64,000 nucleotides of DNA from an uncultured Cohaesibacter sp. (GTDB lineage Bacteria; Pseudomonadota; Alphaproteobacteria; Rhizobiales; Cohaesibacteraceae). Where the stretch lies: NCBI RefSeq assembly GCF_963664735.1, contig NZ_OY761553.1, forward strand, positions 4,399,001 through 4,463,000, written 5' to 3'. Shown piece after piece: positions 46,321-54,393 of the stretch; position 1 is the stretch's first letter, and each line of letters starts with the position of its first letter. A program made the position numbers and the translations under genes. Below the pieces are notes generated by a model. It was not told the DNA's origin. It searched no databases and worked only from the letters and a program-made list of their open reading frames with translations.

Positions 46321-48093
46321 CTAGTGATCGATGGCAGCGCCTGCGCCTTTTGGAACGCGGATGCTTTCAACCAGATCCTGAATCTCCTTCGGAGGCTCAG
46401 CGGACATGGCGGAAACAACGTAGGCAACCGCGAAGTTGATGATCGCGCCAACCGTGCCAAAGGCTTCTGGAGCGATGCCCAGGAAGTGGTTCGCAGTGGT
46501 GTTTGGCAGCATTGCCGTACCAGGAATGAAGAACCAGCCTTTATACATGAAGATGTAGAGCAAGGTTGACAGGATGCCAGCGAGCATGCCGAAGATCGCG
46601 CCCTTGGAGTTGATGCGTTTGGAGAAAATCCCCATCATCAGGGCAGGGAAAATCGAGGATGCTGCGAGACCGAAGGCCAGAGCAACCACCTGAGCGGCGA
46701 AGCCCGGAGGATTGAGGCCAAGGTAAGCGGCAATCGCAATGGCCACTGCCATGGCGATACGGGCATAGAGCAGTTCCTGTTTTTCGCTGATGTTCGGTGT
46801 GAAGGTGCCTTTCATCAAGTCGTGGGACACGGCTGAGGAAATGGCCATCAACAAACCGGCTGCAGTGGAGAGCGCGGCGGCAAGACCACCGGCTGCGACC
46901 AGCGCGATAACCCAGTTAGGCAGTTTGGCGATTTCCGGGTTGGCCAGAACCATGATGTCACGGTCAACGTCCAGTTCATTGCCTTTCCAGCCGAACGCTT
47001 CTGCTTTTGCCTGGAAATCGGCAGATTTGTCGTTGTAATACTGGATGCGGCCGTCACCGTTCTTGTCTTCGAATTTCAGAAGACCGGTGGTTTCCCAGTT
47101 CTTGAACCAGTCCGGGCGGTCTGCATAGGCCAGGTTGCCGTCTTCGGCGCCGATGGTGCCGGTCTGGATGGTGTCCATCAGATTGAGGCGAGCCATTGCG
47201 CCAACGCCAGGAGCGGTGGTGTAGAGGATCGCGATGAAGACCAGTGACCAACCAGCAGTCCAGCGTGCGTCGGAAACCTTAGGTACGGTGAAGAAGCGAA
47301 TGATAACATGTGGCAGGCCAGCCGTGCCGATCATCAGGGACATGGTATACATGAACATGTTGAGCGGGTTGGAGGTAAAGGCCGTATATTCGGCAAAGCC
47401 AAGGTCCGTTACCACCTGATCAAGCTTGGTGAGCAGAGGTGTGCCGGAAACGTGGTCAGAGAAGAGACCAACCTGTGGCAGGAAGTTGCCGGTCAGTTCC
47501 ATGGAAATGAAGATTGCCGGAATGGTGTAGGCAAGGATCAGAACAACATACTGGGCAATCTGAGTGTAGGTGATGCCTTTCATGCCACCCTGAACCGCAT
47601 AGAGGAACACGATCGCGGTGCCGATCAGGAGGCCCGTGGATGCGTCAACTTCCAAGAAACGTGAGAAAGCAACGCCGACGCCTTTCATCTGGCCGATAAC
47701 ATAGGTGATCGAGCAGATGATCAGACAGGCAACAGCCACGATGCGGGCGGTTGAGGAATAGAAGCGGTCACCGATGAATTCCGGCACGGTGAATTTGCCG
47801 AATTTGCGCAGATATGGTGCCAGCAGCATGGCCAGAAGAACGTAGCCACCGGTCCAGCCCATAAGGAATACAGATGCGCCATAGCCGTTGAAGGCGATGA
47901 GGCCAGCCATGGAGATGAAGGAGGCTGCCGACATCCAGTCAGCGGCCGTTGCCATGCCGTTGGCTACAGGATGAACGCCGCGGCCTGCAGCATAGAATTC
48001 ACCGGTCGAGCCGGCACGAGCCCAGAAGGCAATCCCGATGTAAAGCGCAAAGGACGCGCCCACAACGATGTAGGTAAGAGTTTGAAGATCCAT
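46321..48093 (-). CDS. Sodium:solute symporter, VC_2705 type
   Basis: 590 residues, about 13 membrane helices; SSS-family motifs FYAAGRGVHPVANGMATAADWMSAASFISMAG, GGYVLLAMLLAPYLRKFGKFTVPEFIGDR and AAALSTAAGLLMAISSAVSHDL. Immediately preceded by a DUF4212 gene, the rule for the VC_2705 subfamily, which are likely monocarboxylate (acetate-like) uptake systems. A soluble loop (residues 330-385) contains DKNGDGRIQYYN (343-354), an EF-hand-like metal loop lacking the usual final Glu. Likely cotransports a small carboxylate with Na+; substrate inferred only. Confidence 0.93.
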   Translation of the reverse strand: MDLQTLTYIVVGASFALYIGIAFWARAGSTGEFYAAGRGVHPVANGMATAADWMSAASFISMAGLIAFNGYGASVFLMGWTGGYVLLAMLLAPYLRKFGKFTVPEFIGDRFYSSTARIVAVACLIICSITYVIGQMKGVGVAFSRFLEVDASTGLLIGTAIVFLYAVQGGMKGITYTQIAQYVVLILAYTIPAIFISMELTGNFLPQVGLFSDHVSGTPLLTKLDQVVTDLGFAEYTAFTSNPLNMFMYTMSLMIGTAGLPHVIIRFFTVPKVSDARWTAGWSLVFIAILYTTAPGVGAMARLNLMDTIQTGTIGAEDGNLAYADRPDWFKNWETTGLLKFEDKNGDGRIQYYNDKSADFQAKAEAFGWKGNELDVDRDIMVLANPEIAKLPNWVIALVAAGGLAAALSTAAGLLMAISSAVSHDLMKGTFTPNISEKQELLYARIAMAVAIAIAAYLGLNPPGFAAQVVALAFGLAASSIFPALMMGIFSKRINSKGAIFGMLAGILSTLLYIFMYKGWFFIPGTAMLPNTTANHFLGIAPEAFGTVGAIINFAVAYVVSAMSAEPPKEIQDLVESIRVPKGAGAAIDH

Positions 48094-48114
48094 AGTTCTT
48101 GCTCCCCGCGTTCC

Positions 48115-48375
48115 TTATTCTTCAACGCCATATTTCTTGTCGATCGCATTCATGCGGATCGCATAGAAGAAGATGAGTCCCAGGAAGACCCAGATAGAAC
48201 CCTGCTGGGCAAACCAGAATCCCAGATCGGACCCGCCGACTGAAATTCCTGATAGTGCAGGGCGAAGAAGCAGGCCAAATCCGAAGGACGCGATGAACCA
48301 TACGACAAGGCAGATCGCAATCAGATTGAGGTTGGCTTTCCAGTAGGCATGTCCGGATTCATTGTTCTCGGTCAT
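48115..48375 (-). CDS. DUF4212 small subunit of the symporter
   Basis: 86 residues with two membrane helices (LNLIAICLVVWFIASFGFGLLL; the FWFAQQGSIWVFLGLIFFYA segment) and a HAYWKANL entry, the hallmark of DUF4212 proteins always paired with VC_2705-type symporters. ATG 48375 has GGGGGA five bases upstream; an ATG at 48387 lacks that spacing. First gene of the seven-gene array. Confidence 0.92.
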   Translation of the reverse strand: MTENNESGHAYWKANLNLIAICLVVWFIASFGFGLLLRPALSGISVGGSDLGFWFAQQGSIWVFLGLIFFYAIRMNAIDKKYGVEE

Positions 48376-48879
48376 ATTTCCCCCCATGGTGCTGAACCGC
48401 GCGGCGGTTCATATTCCATTCTGAAAGGTCTGTTTTGGACGGCTATGTCTTTTTGGCGAGGTTCCTCATCTGCACTGCGACATTTTTTTACCGACCTCTT
48501 ACAAGACCATGTGAGTTGTAAGATACAGATAACCTGAATATAGGCATCTATCCTTGCAGTGATGTAAAATGAGAGGCGTGATTAATTCAATTAATGTTTC
48601 GTATAATTCCTTTATCCTTTAGTCGCTTGATGTGTAAAATGTATTTATACTCAAATGTTGGGTTGTGGCTGTGAGTTTGACTGTGAATTTTACTTTAGTT
48701 TTATTTGGAAGAAAGTATGATTTCTCTCGTGTGTTTTGCATCTGCGAAATCTGTTTGAAGAGGAATTGGTGCGTTGCACAATGCGTACGTAGCGTTTGAT
48801 TTTGTGCGGTCTGAGACAAACAAGACTGGCCAGGTGGGGCGGTCTTGCATTAAAGGAGATTGACCTTTGTCTTGCCCTC
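48376..48879. promoter_or_regulatory. 504-bp divergent control region (DUF4212-symporter array / rluA)
   Basis: AT-rich with no recognised gene. An inverted repeat TCTTACAA-N11-TTGTAAGA (48497-48523) lies about 125 bp before the DUF4212 gene, a plausible operator. Otherwise nothing specific was seen. Confidence 0.5.
48497..48523. promoter_or_regulatory. Inverted repeat upstream of symporter array
   Basis: TCTTACAA and TTGTAAGA are perfectly complementary, 11 bases apart. Size suits a dimeric regulator site. Confidence 0.4.
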
Positions 48880-49578
48880 ATGCATATGAAACTCATGTCC
48901 CATCCGCCCAGTCTGACCCCGCCGCTTATCAATTACGCCCCTCCTTTAGAGCCTTATCTCGAGGTGATCTATGAGGACGCCCATTTTGTGATTATCAACA
49001 AGCCAACAGGTCTGTTGAGTGTGCCGGGCAAGGCTGACGAGCATTGGGATTGTCTGGAATATCGGGCGAGGGAGCATTTCGGGGATACGCGAATCGTTCA
49101 CCGGCTGGACATGGATACGTCCGGTATCATGGTTTTGGCACGTACCGATGATTGTCATCGCAATCTGGGTCGGCAGTTTGAAAAGCGCAAAGTCGAAAAG
49201 AGTTATGTGGCGCGCGTTTGGGGCGTGATGTCTGAGGATCGGGGAACGGTTGATCTGCCCTTGATCTGCGACTGGCCAAACCGTCCCAAGCAGATGGTCT
49301 GTCATGAGCGTGGCAAGCGGGCTGTGACAGACTGGCAGGTGATCGACAGGGACGGCGCCAGCACGCTCGTGCGTTTATTTCCGCACACTGGCCGCTCTCA
49401 TCAGTTGCGGGTTCATATGCTCAGCCTTGGTCATGTGATCATGGGGGATCGCTTCTACGCCGAAGGGGACGCATTGGAGGCGGCTGACAGATTGATGCTG
49501 CATGCCGAAACACTGAAATTCATCCATCCGGATCAAGGAGAGTGGGTGGACTTCATTTCCCCTTGCCCGTTCCGTTAA
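48880..49578 (+). CDS. rluA: RluA-family pseudouridine synthase
   Basis: Isomerises uridine in 23S rRNA (U746) and some tRNAs (U32) if it is a true RluA. Motifs: DAHFVIINKPTGLLSVPGK, HRLDMDTSGIMVLART with the catalytic Asp, LPLICDWPNRPKQMVC and FPHTGRSHQLRVH; these are RluA-type rather than RluC/D-type. Catalytic core begins around residue 20. The start is uncertain: ATG 48880, 48886 and 48895 are in frame, while an AAGGAG site lies about 20 bases before the first. The stop overlaps the opposite DUF188 gene by 26 bp. Confidence 0.85.
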   Translation: MHMKLMSHPPSLTPPLINYAPPLEPYLEVIYEDAHFVIINKPTGLLSVPGKADEHWDCLEYRAREHFGDTRIVHRLDMDTSGIMVLARTDDCHRNLGRQFEKRKVEKSYVARVWGVMSEDRGTVDLPLICDWPNRPKQMVCHERGKRAVTDWQVIDRDGASTLVRLFPHTGRSHQLRVHMLSLGHVIMGDRFYAEGDALEAADRLMLHAETLKFIHPDQGEWVDFISPCPFR

Positions 49579-50110
49579 GTTTATCGGCTGCGCGTTTCAG
49601 CTTTTCCAGCACTTCGTGTAAACTGGATAGAAAGCGGGAGCGGTCTGTCTTGGAAAAGGGAGGAGGGCCGCCACCTATGTCTGTCGTCTCGCGCAAGTCC
49701 GCCATCAGATTGCGCATGGCAACAGCGGATCCGATGGAATTTTCGGTAAATGGCTTGCCTGTCGTGCCGATGACGCTTGCCCCTTTGACAAGGCACCTTT
49801 GGGCCAGCAGGATATCTGCTGTTACCACCACTGCCAACGGATGAGCGATTGCGGCGATGTGATCGTCGGCCACGTCCGGTCCGTCCTCAACCTTGATGAA
49901 GGTTATGGGGATCGACCATTCATCCTTGCGCGGCAGGCGCATAAACTGGTTGGCGACCAGCGTAACCGGAGCGCCATGGCGTTCTGCCACCTTGTAGACT
50001 TCTTCCTTGACCGGGCAGGCATCTGCATCGACAAGCACCTCCAAGGGGCGTGGCTCAGGAGGTTGCGACGGTGTTTGGGATGGAGTTTCGCTCATCGGGT
50101 CTTCAGTCAT
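49553..50110 (-). CDS. DUF188 (YaiI/YqxD) family protein
   Basis: 185 residues: VLVDADACPVKEEVYKVAERH at the N-terminus, GPDVADDHIAAIAHPLAVVVTADILLA in the middle, then DIGGGPPPFSKTDRSRF. These are the conserved Asp-rich motifs of the YaiI/YqxD family, a PIN-like fold of unknown activity. The start ATG overlaps the upstream glycerate kinase stop by ATGA; the 3' end overlaps rluA. Confidence 0.9.
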   Translation of the reverse strand: MTEDPMSETPSQTPSQPPEPRPLEVLVDADACPVKEEVYKVAERHGAPVTLVANQFMRLPRKDEWSIPITFIKVEDGPDVADDHIAAIAHPLAVVVTADILLAQRCLVKGASVIGTTGKPFTENSIGSAVAMRNLMADLRETTDIGGGPPPFSKTDRSRFLSSLHEVLEKLKRAADKLNGTGKGK

Positions 50111-51405
50111 TGGTCCTTGTCCACCAGACAGATTTGTATATCGGCGACGTTGGTTCCTGTTGCGCCGATCATCAGGTGATCGCCTGATAGCTCCAAAGCC
50201 TTATAGCTGTCGTTGTTGGCCAGCAGGGCCGATGGCTTTTCCCCTGTCTGCCGGATTCTGTGCAGCGTTTCTGCGTCTACCAGGCCACCGGCGCTGTCGG
50301 TTGGTCCGTCGCGCCCATCGGTGCCGCCAGACAGAAAGACCCAAGCGCCATCGATTGGCTCTTTTTCATTTGCGGCGGCAAAGCGAAGGGCCAGTTCCTG
50401 ATTGCGCCCGCCCTTGCCGTCCCCTTTCAGGGTAACGGTGGTCTCTCCACCCCAAATATAGACCGTTCTTTCGCCGTCTGGGGCATTTCTGGCCGCTTGC
50501 AACAAGTCTGGTGCCACTTGCTCGACATCTCCTTCTAGCAGGTCATCAAGGATTTGTCCGTGCCAGCCAATGGGTAGAGATGCCATGATGGCATTCAGGC
50601 TGAGGCGATTGGAGCCAACCAGTTGGTTTGTCGTGTTGGTGAAATCAAGGTCTGTTGCGTCTGCCTCGGTGCTCAGGGCTTTTCTCACTGATTCTGGCAG
50701 CTGGTCGACCAACCCTTTGTCCTCAAACAGCGCTAGCGCGTCCTTCTTGCTTCCGAGCGGGGGATTGGTCGGGCCCGACGCAATGGTGCTCAGGTCATCG
50801 CCAACCACGTCGGATAGAATGTAGCTTTGTACGCTTGCCGGGGCCGCCAACTGGCTCAGGCCACCGCCTTTGAGCTGGGACAGGCATTGGCGCACCAGAT
50901 TTATCTGATGGATGCTGTAGCCATGCGCCAGCAGCAGTTTGCTGACCGCGATCTTGTCTTCAAGGCTTATGCCGGGCAGGGGAGCGGGCACCAGTGCCGA
51001 GCCACCACCACTGATCAGAACGATGACGTGATCTTCTTCGGTGGTGGTTGCTAACAGGTCTATGATCGCCTTGCCTGCCTTGAGCCCGTTTTCGTCGGGA
51101 ACAGGATGGCCTGCCGCGAAGCATTTTGCTCCGTTAATTGGCACGTCATTTTCATAGTTGGTGACGACAAGGCATTCATATGGGGTTTTCTCTGGTAGTG
51201 CCTTGAGGCAGGTCTGCGCCATGGCACCTGCTGCCTTGCCCAGAGCAATGATCAGGTAACGTCCCTGTTGCAATGGTAACAGCGGAGTTTCCTCAAATGT
51301 CTTCTCAAGCGCCAAGCGCGGATCTGCGGCTTCTATACCTGCTTCGAACAGAGCTGCGGCCAGATCTCGCAATTGTTCTATTTCATTCCCTGTTTGGTTC
51401 ACCAT
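50107..51405 (-). CDS. Glycerate 2-kinase (MOFRL type)
   Basis: 432 residues with GKAAGAMAQ, HPVPDENGLKAGKAIIDLL, LISGGGSALVPAPLPGISLEDK, SDVVGDDLSTIASGPT, and GGRNQELALRFA plus SGGTDGRDGPTDSAGG in the MOFRL domain. It phosphorylates D-glycerate at the 2-OH, linking C2/glyoxylate and sugar-acid breakdown to glycolysis. Cotranslated with the DUF188 gene (4-bp overlap). The product could fit with the GH63-type locus farther along, which may release glycerate, but no direct link is shown. Confidence 0.92.
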   Translation of the reverse strand: MVNQTGNEIEQLRDLAAALFEAGIEAADPRLALEKTFEETPLLPLQQGRYLIIALGKAAGAMAQTCLKALPEKTPYECLVVTNYENDVPINGAKCFAAGHPVPDENGLKAGKAIIDLLATTTEEDHVIVLISGGGSALVPAPLPGISLEDKIAVSKLLLAHGYSIHQINLVRQCLSQLKGGGLSQLAAPASVQSYILSDVVGDDLSTIASGPTNPPLGSKKDALALFEDKGLVDQLPESVRKALSTEADATDLDFTNTTNQLVGSNRLSLNAIMASLPIGWHGQILDDLLEGDVEQVAPDLLQAARNAPDGERTVYIWGGETTVTLKGDGKGGRNQELALRFAAANEKEPIDGAWVFLSGGTDGRDGPTDSAGGLVDAETLHRIRQTGEKPSALLANNDSYKALELSGDHLMIGATGTNVADIQICLVDKDQ

Positions 51406-51528
51406 CGCCTCCCATGTAACTTGCCATGACTATAGTGGCGAGGCTGGAAAAGGGCCAGCCATGTCTGAGTGAATTGCGTGTTTTTGAAAAGGAATGCGCT
51501 TTTGCGCGAGAAATAGGCCAAAATGAAG

Positions 51529-51561
51529 ATGCCCTGTCCCAGCAGAACTGGGACAGGGCAT
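51529..51561. repeat. Isolated strong hairpin
   Basis: ATGCCCTGTCCC pairs perfectly with GGGACAGGGCAT (12 bp) around a 9-nt loop. No gene ends nearby on either strand within ~120 bp, so it is not an ordinary terminator; T-rich sequence (CTTCATTTT) follows on the minus strand. Confidence 0.6.
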
Positions 51562-51614
51562 GATTGCCACTTGGGCGGGGGGTCACACTTCACACATATC
51601 GGGGAGGAGGCTGC

Positions 51615-51833
51615 ATGAAGCTAGAGGGGGTCCCCGTCGCAAATGACTTCACCTCTTTTCAGAGGCTTCGTTGGCTCACTTACAAGAGACACTTTACTAC
51701 TTTGGTCTTATGCGTAAAAGAGGTTTTATCGCTTATCAGACCTGATATCGTCGCATGGCTAGGGCCAAATTTGCGAAAATTATTAGTTGATTCTACGTAT
51801 TTTAGCTGTCGTTACGATCATAGAATGTCATAG
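51615..51833 (+). CDS. Small hypothetical ORF with a strong ribosome binding site
   Basis: 72 codons beginning MKLEGVPVANDF. GGGGAGGAGG lies 5 bases before the ATG, a near-ideal Shine-Dalgarno. No homology recognised; the protein is basic with no clear domain. May be a spurious frame in an AT-rich gap. Confidence 0.3.
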   Translation: MKLEGVPVANDFTSFQRLRWLTYKRHFTTLVLCVKEVLSLIRPDIVAWLGPNLRKLLVDSTYFSCRYDHRMS

Positions 51834-52137
51834 CGTCCCATTCGCGTGGATTGGGATGGATGCGTGGCTCAGAGCTTGCGAGGCTCTGGAAAAATTTCAA
51901 GGTAAAGGAAAAGGGGTTGTAGCCTTTTTCAAACATGGTTTGCCTCACTTTTCGTCAGTCACCCGTCCGGATGATCGGGTCTGGTGTTCATTTGCCTTGG
52001 CTATATTTTGGCTGTTTTCTGCGTTTTTTGAAGAGACAAGTTTGCGAATCATACATGCATCATATGCATGCCTTGTAATTTGATGATGCAAAAATGTTTG
52101 GAATATAGGCGCTGACAAAGGTATTAAGTCATGATAT

Positions 52138-52152
52138 GTTCTCTTTATGTTC
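52138..52152. promoter_or_regulatory. LexA box upstream of imuA
   Basis: GTTC-TCTTTAT-GTTC is an exact match to the alphaproteobacterial SOS box GTTC-N7-GTTC, ending 14 bp before the imuA start. It would place imuA-imuB-dnaE2 under LexA repression. Confidence 0.82.
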
Positions 52153-52166
52153 TTAAGAGGTGTATC

Positions 52167-52835
52167 ATGTATGAGCGTTTTGATGAAGCGTTTCCCTTGA
52201 AGGGCGGACGGGCGCACGAAGTGCTTGGACAAGGTGCGAGCACCTTCGCTGCCATTGCCTGTGGGCTTGGGGTGAGGGCGGCTCAGCGGCCCGCGATGTG
52301 GTTTGTCGAGGCATGGCGTGCAGATTGTCTGAACCCGGACGGCTTGGCGCTGTTTTGTGATCCGAAGCATGTTTTGCTGGCTCGCGTGCCTGATCAAAAG
52401 GCAATGCTGGCTGCTGCCGAAGAGGCTCTGCGGTCGGGCGCTGTTTGCTGCGTCGTGGCCGAGGTGCCGCATGATCTGAGCTTTACCGCAGGGCGTCGTT
52501 TGCAATTGGCCGCAGAGGAGGGCAAGGCAACCGGAATTCTGATGATTGGCGAGGGGATGGGCAACAATGCGGCGGAAAGCCGCTGGCATTGTACACCGCT
52601 TTTCTCCCGGAATTTCAGGCAGAATCAGGCGGTCATGAAGCGCTATCAGACTCCTGACTCGACTCTTCAACGCTGGCAGCTTATAAAGAACAAATCAGGA
52701 ACATTGGGCAGTTGGGATCTTGTTTGGGATGCAGAGACGCGTCGTGTCATTGTGGTTTCCGAGGCTGGCGAGCGACCGTATTCTGAGGCGGGCGGTGGTC
52801 ACGACCCCGTTTGCCCTCACCTTGCGGCAGAGTAA
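52167..52835 (+). CDS. imuA: SOS mutasome protein ImuA
   Basis: 222 residues of RecA/SulA-like fold: FPLKGGRAHEVLGQGASTFAAIACGL near the start, DFxxDLSF-like HDLSFTAGRRLQLAAEEGKATG, and TLQRWQLIKNKSGTLGSWDLVWD. ImuA supports translesion synthesis with ImuB and DnaE2. Start at ATG 52167 with AGAGG upstream; the earlier ORF start at 52131 lies before the LexA box. It overlaps imuB by 107 bp in a different frame, an unusually long overlap. Confidence 0.87.
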   Translation: MYERFDEAFPLKGGRAHEVLGQGASTFAAIACGLGVRAAQRPAMWFVEAWRADCLNPDGLALFCDPKHVLLARVPDQKAMLAAAEEALRSGAVCCVVAEVPHDLSFTAGRRLQLAAEEGKATGILMIGEGMGNNAAESRWHCTPLFSRNFRQNQAVMKRYQTPDSTLQRWQLIKNKSGTLGSWDLVWDAETRRVIVVSEAGERPYSEAGGGHDPVCPHLAAE

Positions 52836-54393
52836 TGCCGAGCGGCTCTATTGTCTCAATGAACGCGCCGAGCGGGAAGGGCTGCAGCGCGGCATGGGGC
52901 TGGCGGATGCGCGCGCTCTTTGTCCCGATTTGCAGACCATGGTCGCCGATCGCGAGGCGGATGCCCGCTTTCTCGAATTGCTGGCGCGCTGGGCCGGACG
53001 CTTCTGCCCCTGGGTCGGGCTGGATGGTGAGGATGGGTTGCTGCTTGATGTCTCTGGCTCGACCCATTTGTTCGGTGGCGAGCTGGCCTTGCTGGAAAAT
53101 ATTGAGGAACGCCTTGCCCGAGGCGGGATCTCTGTGCGTCAGGGCCTTGCCGATACGCGCGGCGCGGCCTGGGCTCTGGCGCATTATGGTGGTTGGTCGC
53201 CAGATCGGGGCGAGCAGGCCCGAGAGGCTTCTGGTTCGCTTTCCGGTTCGCTTTCTGGTGATCTTTCTGCCTCTCTTGCCCCTTCTGGCAAGGCGCTTGC
53301 GGCGATCGGAGCTTTTCCCGTTGCCGCCCTCAGGCTGGAGGAAAAGATCTGCACCGGGTTGATGCGGCTTGGGGTGCGGAGCATCGGGGATCTTCATGCC
53401 CTGCCGCGGGCCACGGTGACGCGCCGTTTCGGTCTGGAACCGCTGATGCGGCTCGATCAGGCGCTGGGGCACCGGGAAGAGGCCATTTCGCCCCTGTCGG
53501 AAGCACCTCACTATGGGGTGCGGATGAGCCTACCCGAACCGATCGGGCTCGCCGATGATGTCATGGCGGTTGCAGGCAGATTATTGGAGCGGCTCTGCGC
53601 CAAGCTGGACCGGCAGGGGGCCGGTGCGCGGGTGTTGCAGTTGACCATGCGGCGGCTCGACATGGAGGCCAGTCAGGTGGAATTGCGGCTGGCCCGACCG
53701 ATGCGAGATGCAAGGCGCATTCTGCCGCTGTTCGAACGCAGTGTCGGCGAGGTGGATGCCGGTTTCGGCATCGACATGATACGGCTTGAGGCCACCGTCG
53801 TGGAGCCCATGGCTGATGAGCAGATGGCAAGCGTGATCTTGAGCCATGGCGGCAGCGAGGCCAACCACGAGGCGCAAAAGGCTGAAGATCATGGGTTGGA
53901 GGATCTGATTTCCCGGCTTGGCAGTCGCATCGGGCTTGAAAATATTCTGCGCTTTGTACCTGCCGACAGTCATATTCCGGAACGCAGTTTTTCCCTCCAG
54001 CCTGCGGCCTGGACCCGGGCAGTGGAGCGCTGGTCGGGGCAGGAGCAGGGGGGGGGATCAGAGGAGGCGGGGCGGGCTCTGGCCACGCCGCGCCCGCTGC
54101 TGCTGTTTCCGCCCGAGGCGATTGTCCTGCCGCTGTCGTCAGAGCCCGATCCGGTGCGGCGGGAGCCGCCGGCCCATTTTCGCTGGCGGCGGATGCAGCT
54201 GTCGGTGGCCTATGCGCGCGGGCCGGAGCGGATTGCGCCTGAATGGTGGTGGGAAGACCCTGCATGGCGGTCGGGCATCCGCGATTACTGGTGGGTGGAG
54301 ACGCGGCAGGGCTGGCGGCTGTGGCTGTTTCATACACCGCAGAACCGTCTTTCCCATCTGTCCAGCTGGTTTGTGCATGGTGAATTTGCATGA
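52729..54393 (+). CDS. imuB: SOS mutasome protein ImuB
   Basis: 554 residues, Y-family-polymerase-like but catalytically silent: WFPRLASDRILRR at the start, RGMGLADARALCP, LLLDVSGSTHLFGGE, and the little-finger/C-terminal region ending in WWWEDPAW RSGIRDYWWVETRQGWRLW. It bridges DnaE2 and the sliding clamp. ATG 52729 fits the family start (MQRRVVSLWFPRL). A short low-complexity SGSLSGSLSGDLSASL stretch (53230-53277) interrupts it. The stop overlaps dnaE2 (ATGA). Confidence 0.92.
   Translation: MQRRVVSLWFPRLASDRILRRAVVTTPFALTLRQSNAERLYCLNERAEREGLQRGMGLADARALCPDLQTMVADREADARFLELLARWAGRFCPWVGLDGEDGLLLDVSGSTHLFGGELALLENIEERLARGGISVRQGLADTRGAAWALAHYGGWSPDRGEQAREASGSLSGSLSGDLSASLAPSGKALAAIGAFPVAALRLEEKICTGLMRLGVRSIGDLHALPRATVTRRFGLEPLMRLDQALGHREEAISPLSEAPHYGVRMSLPEPIGLADDVMAVAGRLLERLCAKLDRQGAGARVLQLTMRRLDMEASQVELRLARPMRDARRILPLFERSVGEVDAGFGIDMIRLEATVVEPMADEQMASVILSHGGSEANHEAQKAEDHGLEDLISRLGSRIGLENILRFVPADSHIPERSFSLQPAAWTRAVERWSGQEQGGGSEEAGRALATPRPLLLFPPEAIVLPLSSEPDPVRREPPAHFRWRRMQLSVAYARGPERIAPEWWWEDPAWRSGIRDYWWVETRQGWRLWLFHTPQNRLSHLSSWFVHGEFA
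53230..53277 (+). repeat. Degenerate 12-bp tandem repeats in imuB
   Basis: Four 12-bp units at 53230, 53242, 53254 and 53266 encode SGSL, SGSL, SGDL and SASL. Likely a flexible linker insertion. Confidence 0.75.

Larger units (their letters stand above)
51406..52166. other. 761-bp gap between glycerate kinase and imuA
   Basis: Holds a strong hairpin (51529-51561), one small ORF with a good ribosome site (51615-51833), an inverted repeat CATGCAT-CAT-ATGCATG (52054-52070) and the LexA box before imuA. No known RNA family was recognised. Confidence 0.5.

Noticed and set aside
51787-52083. 98-codon plus-strand frame before imuA
   Set aside because: No ribosome site seen, no homology, and it overlaps the better-supported small ORF; kept out of the annotation.
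51945-52670. 241-codon minus-strand frame across imuA and its promoter
   Set aside because: It crosses the LexA box and is antisense to imuA; no domain recognised.
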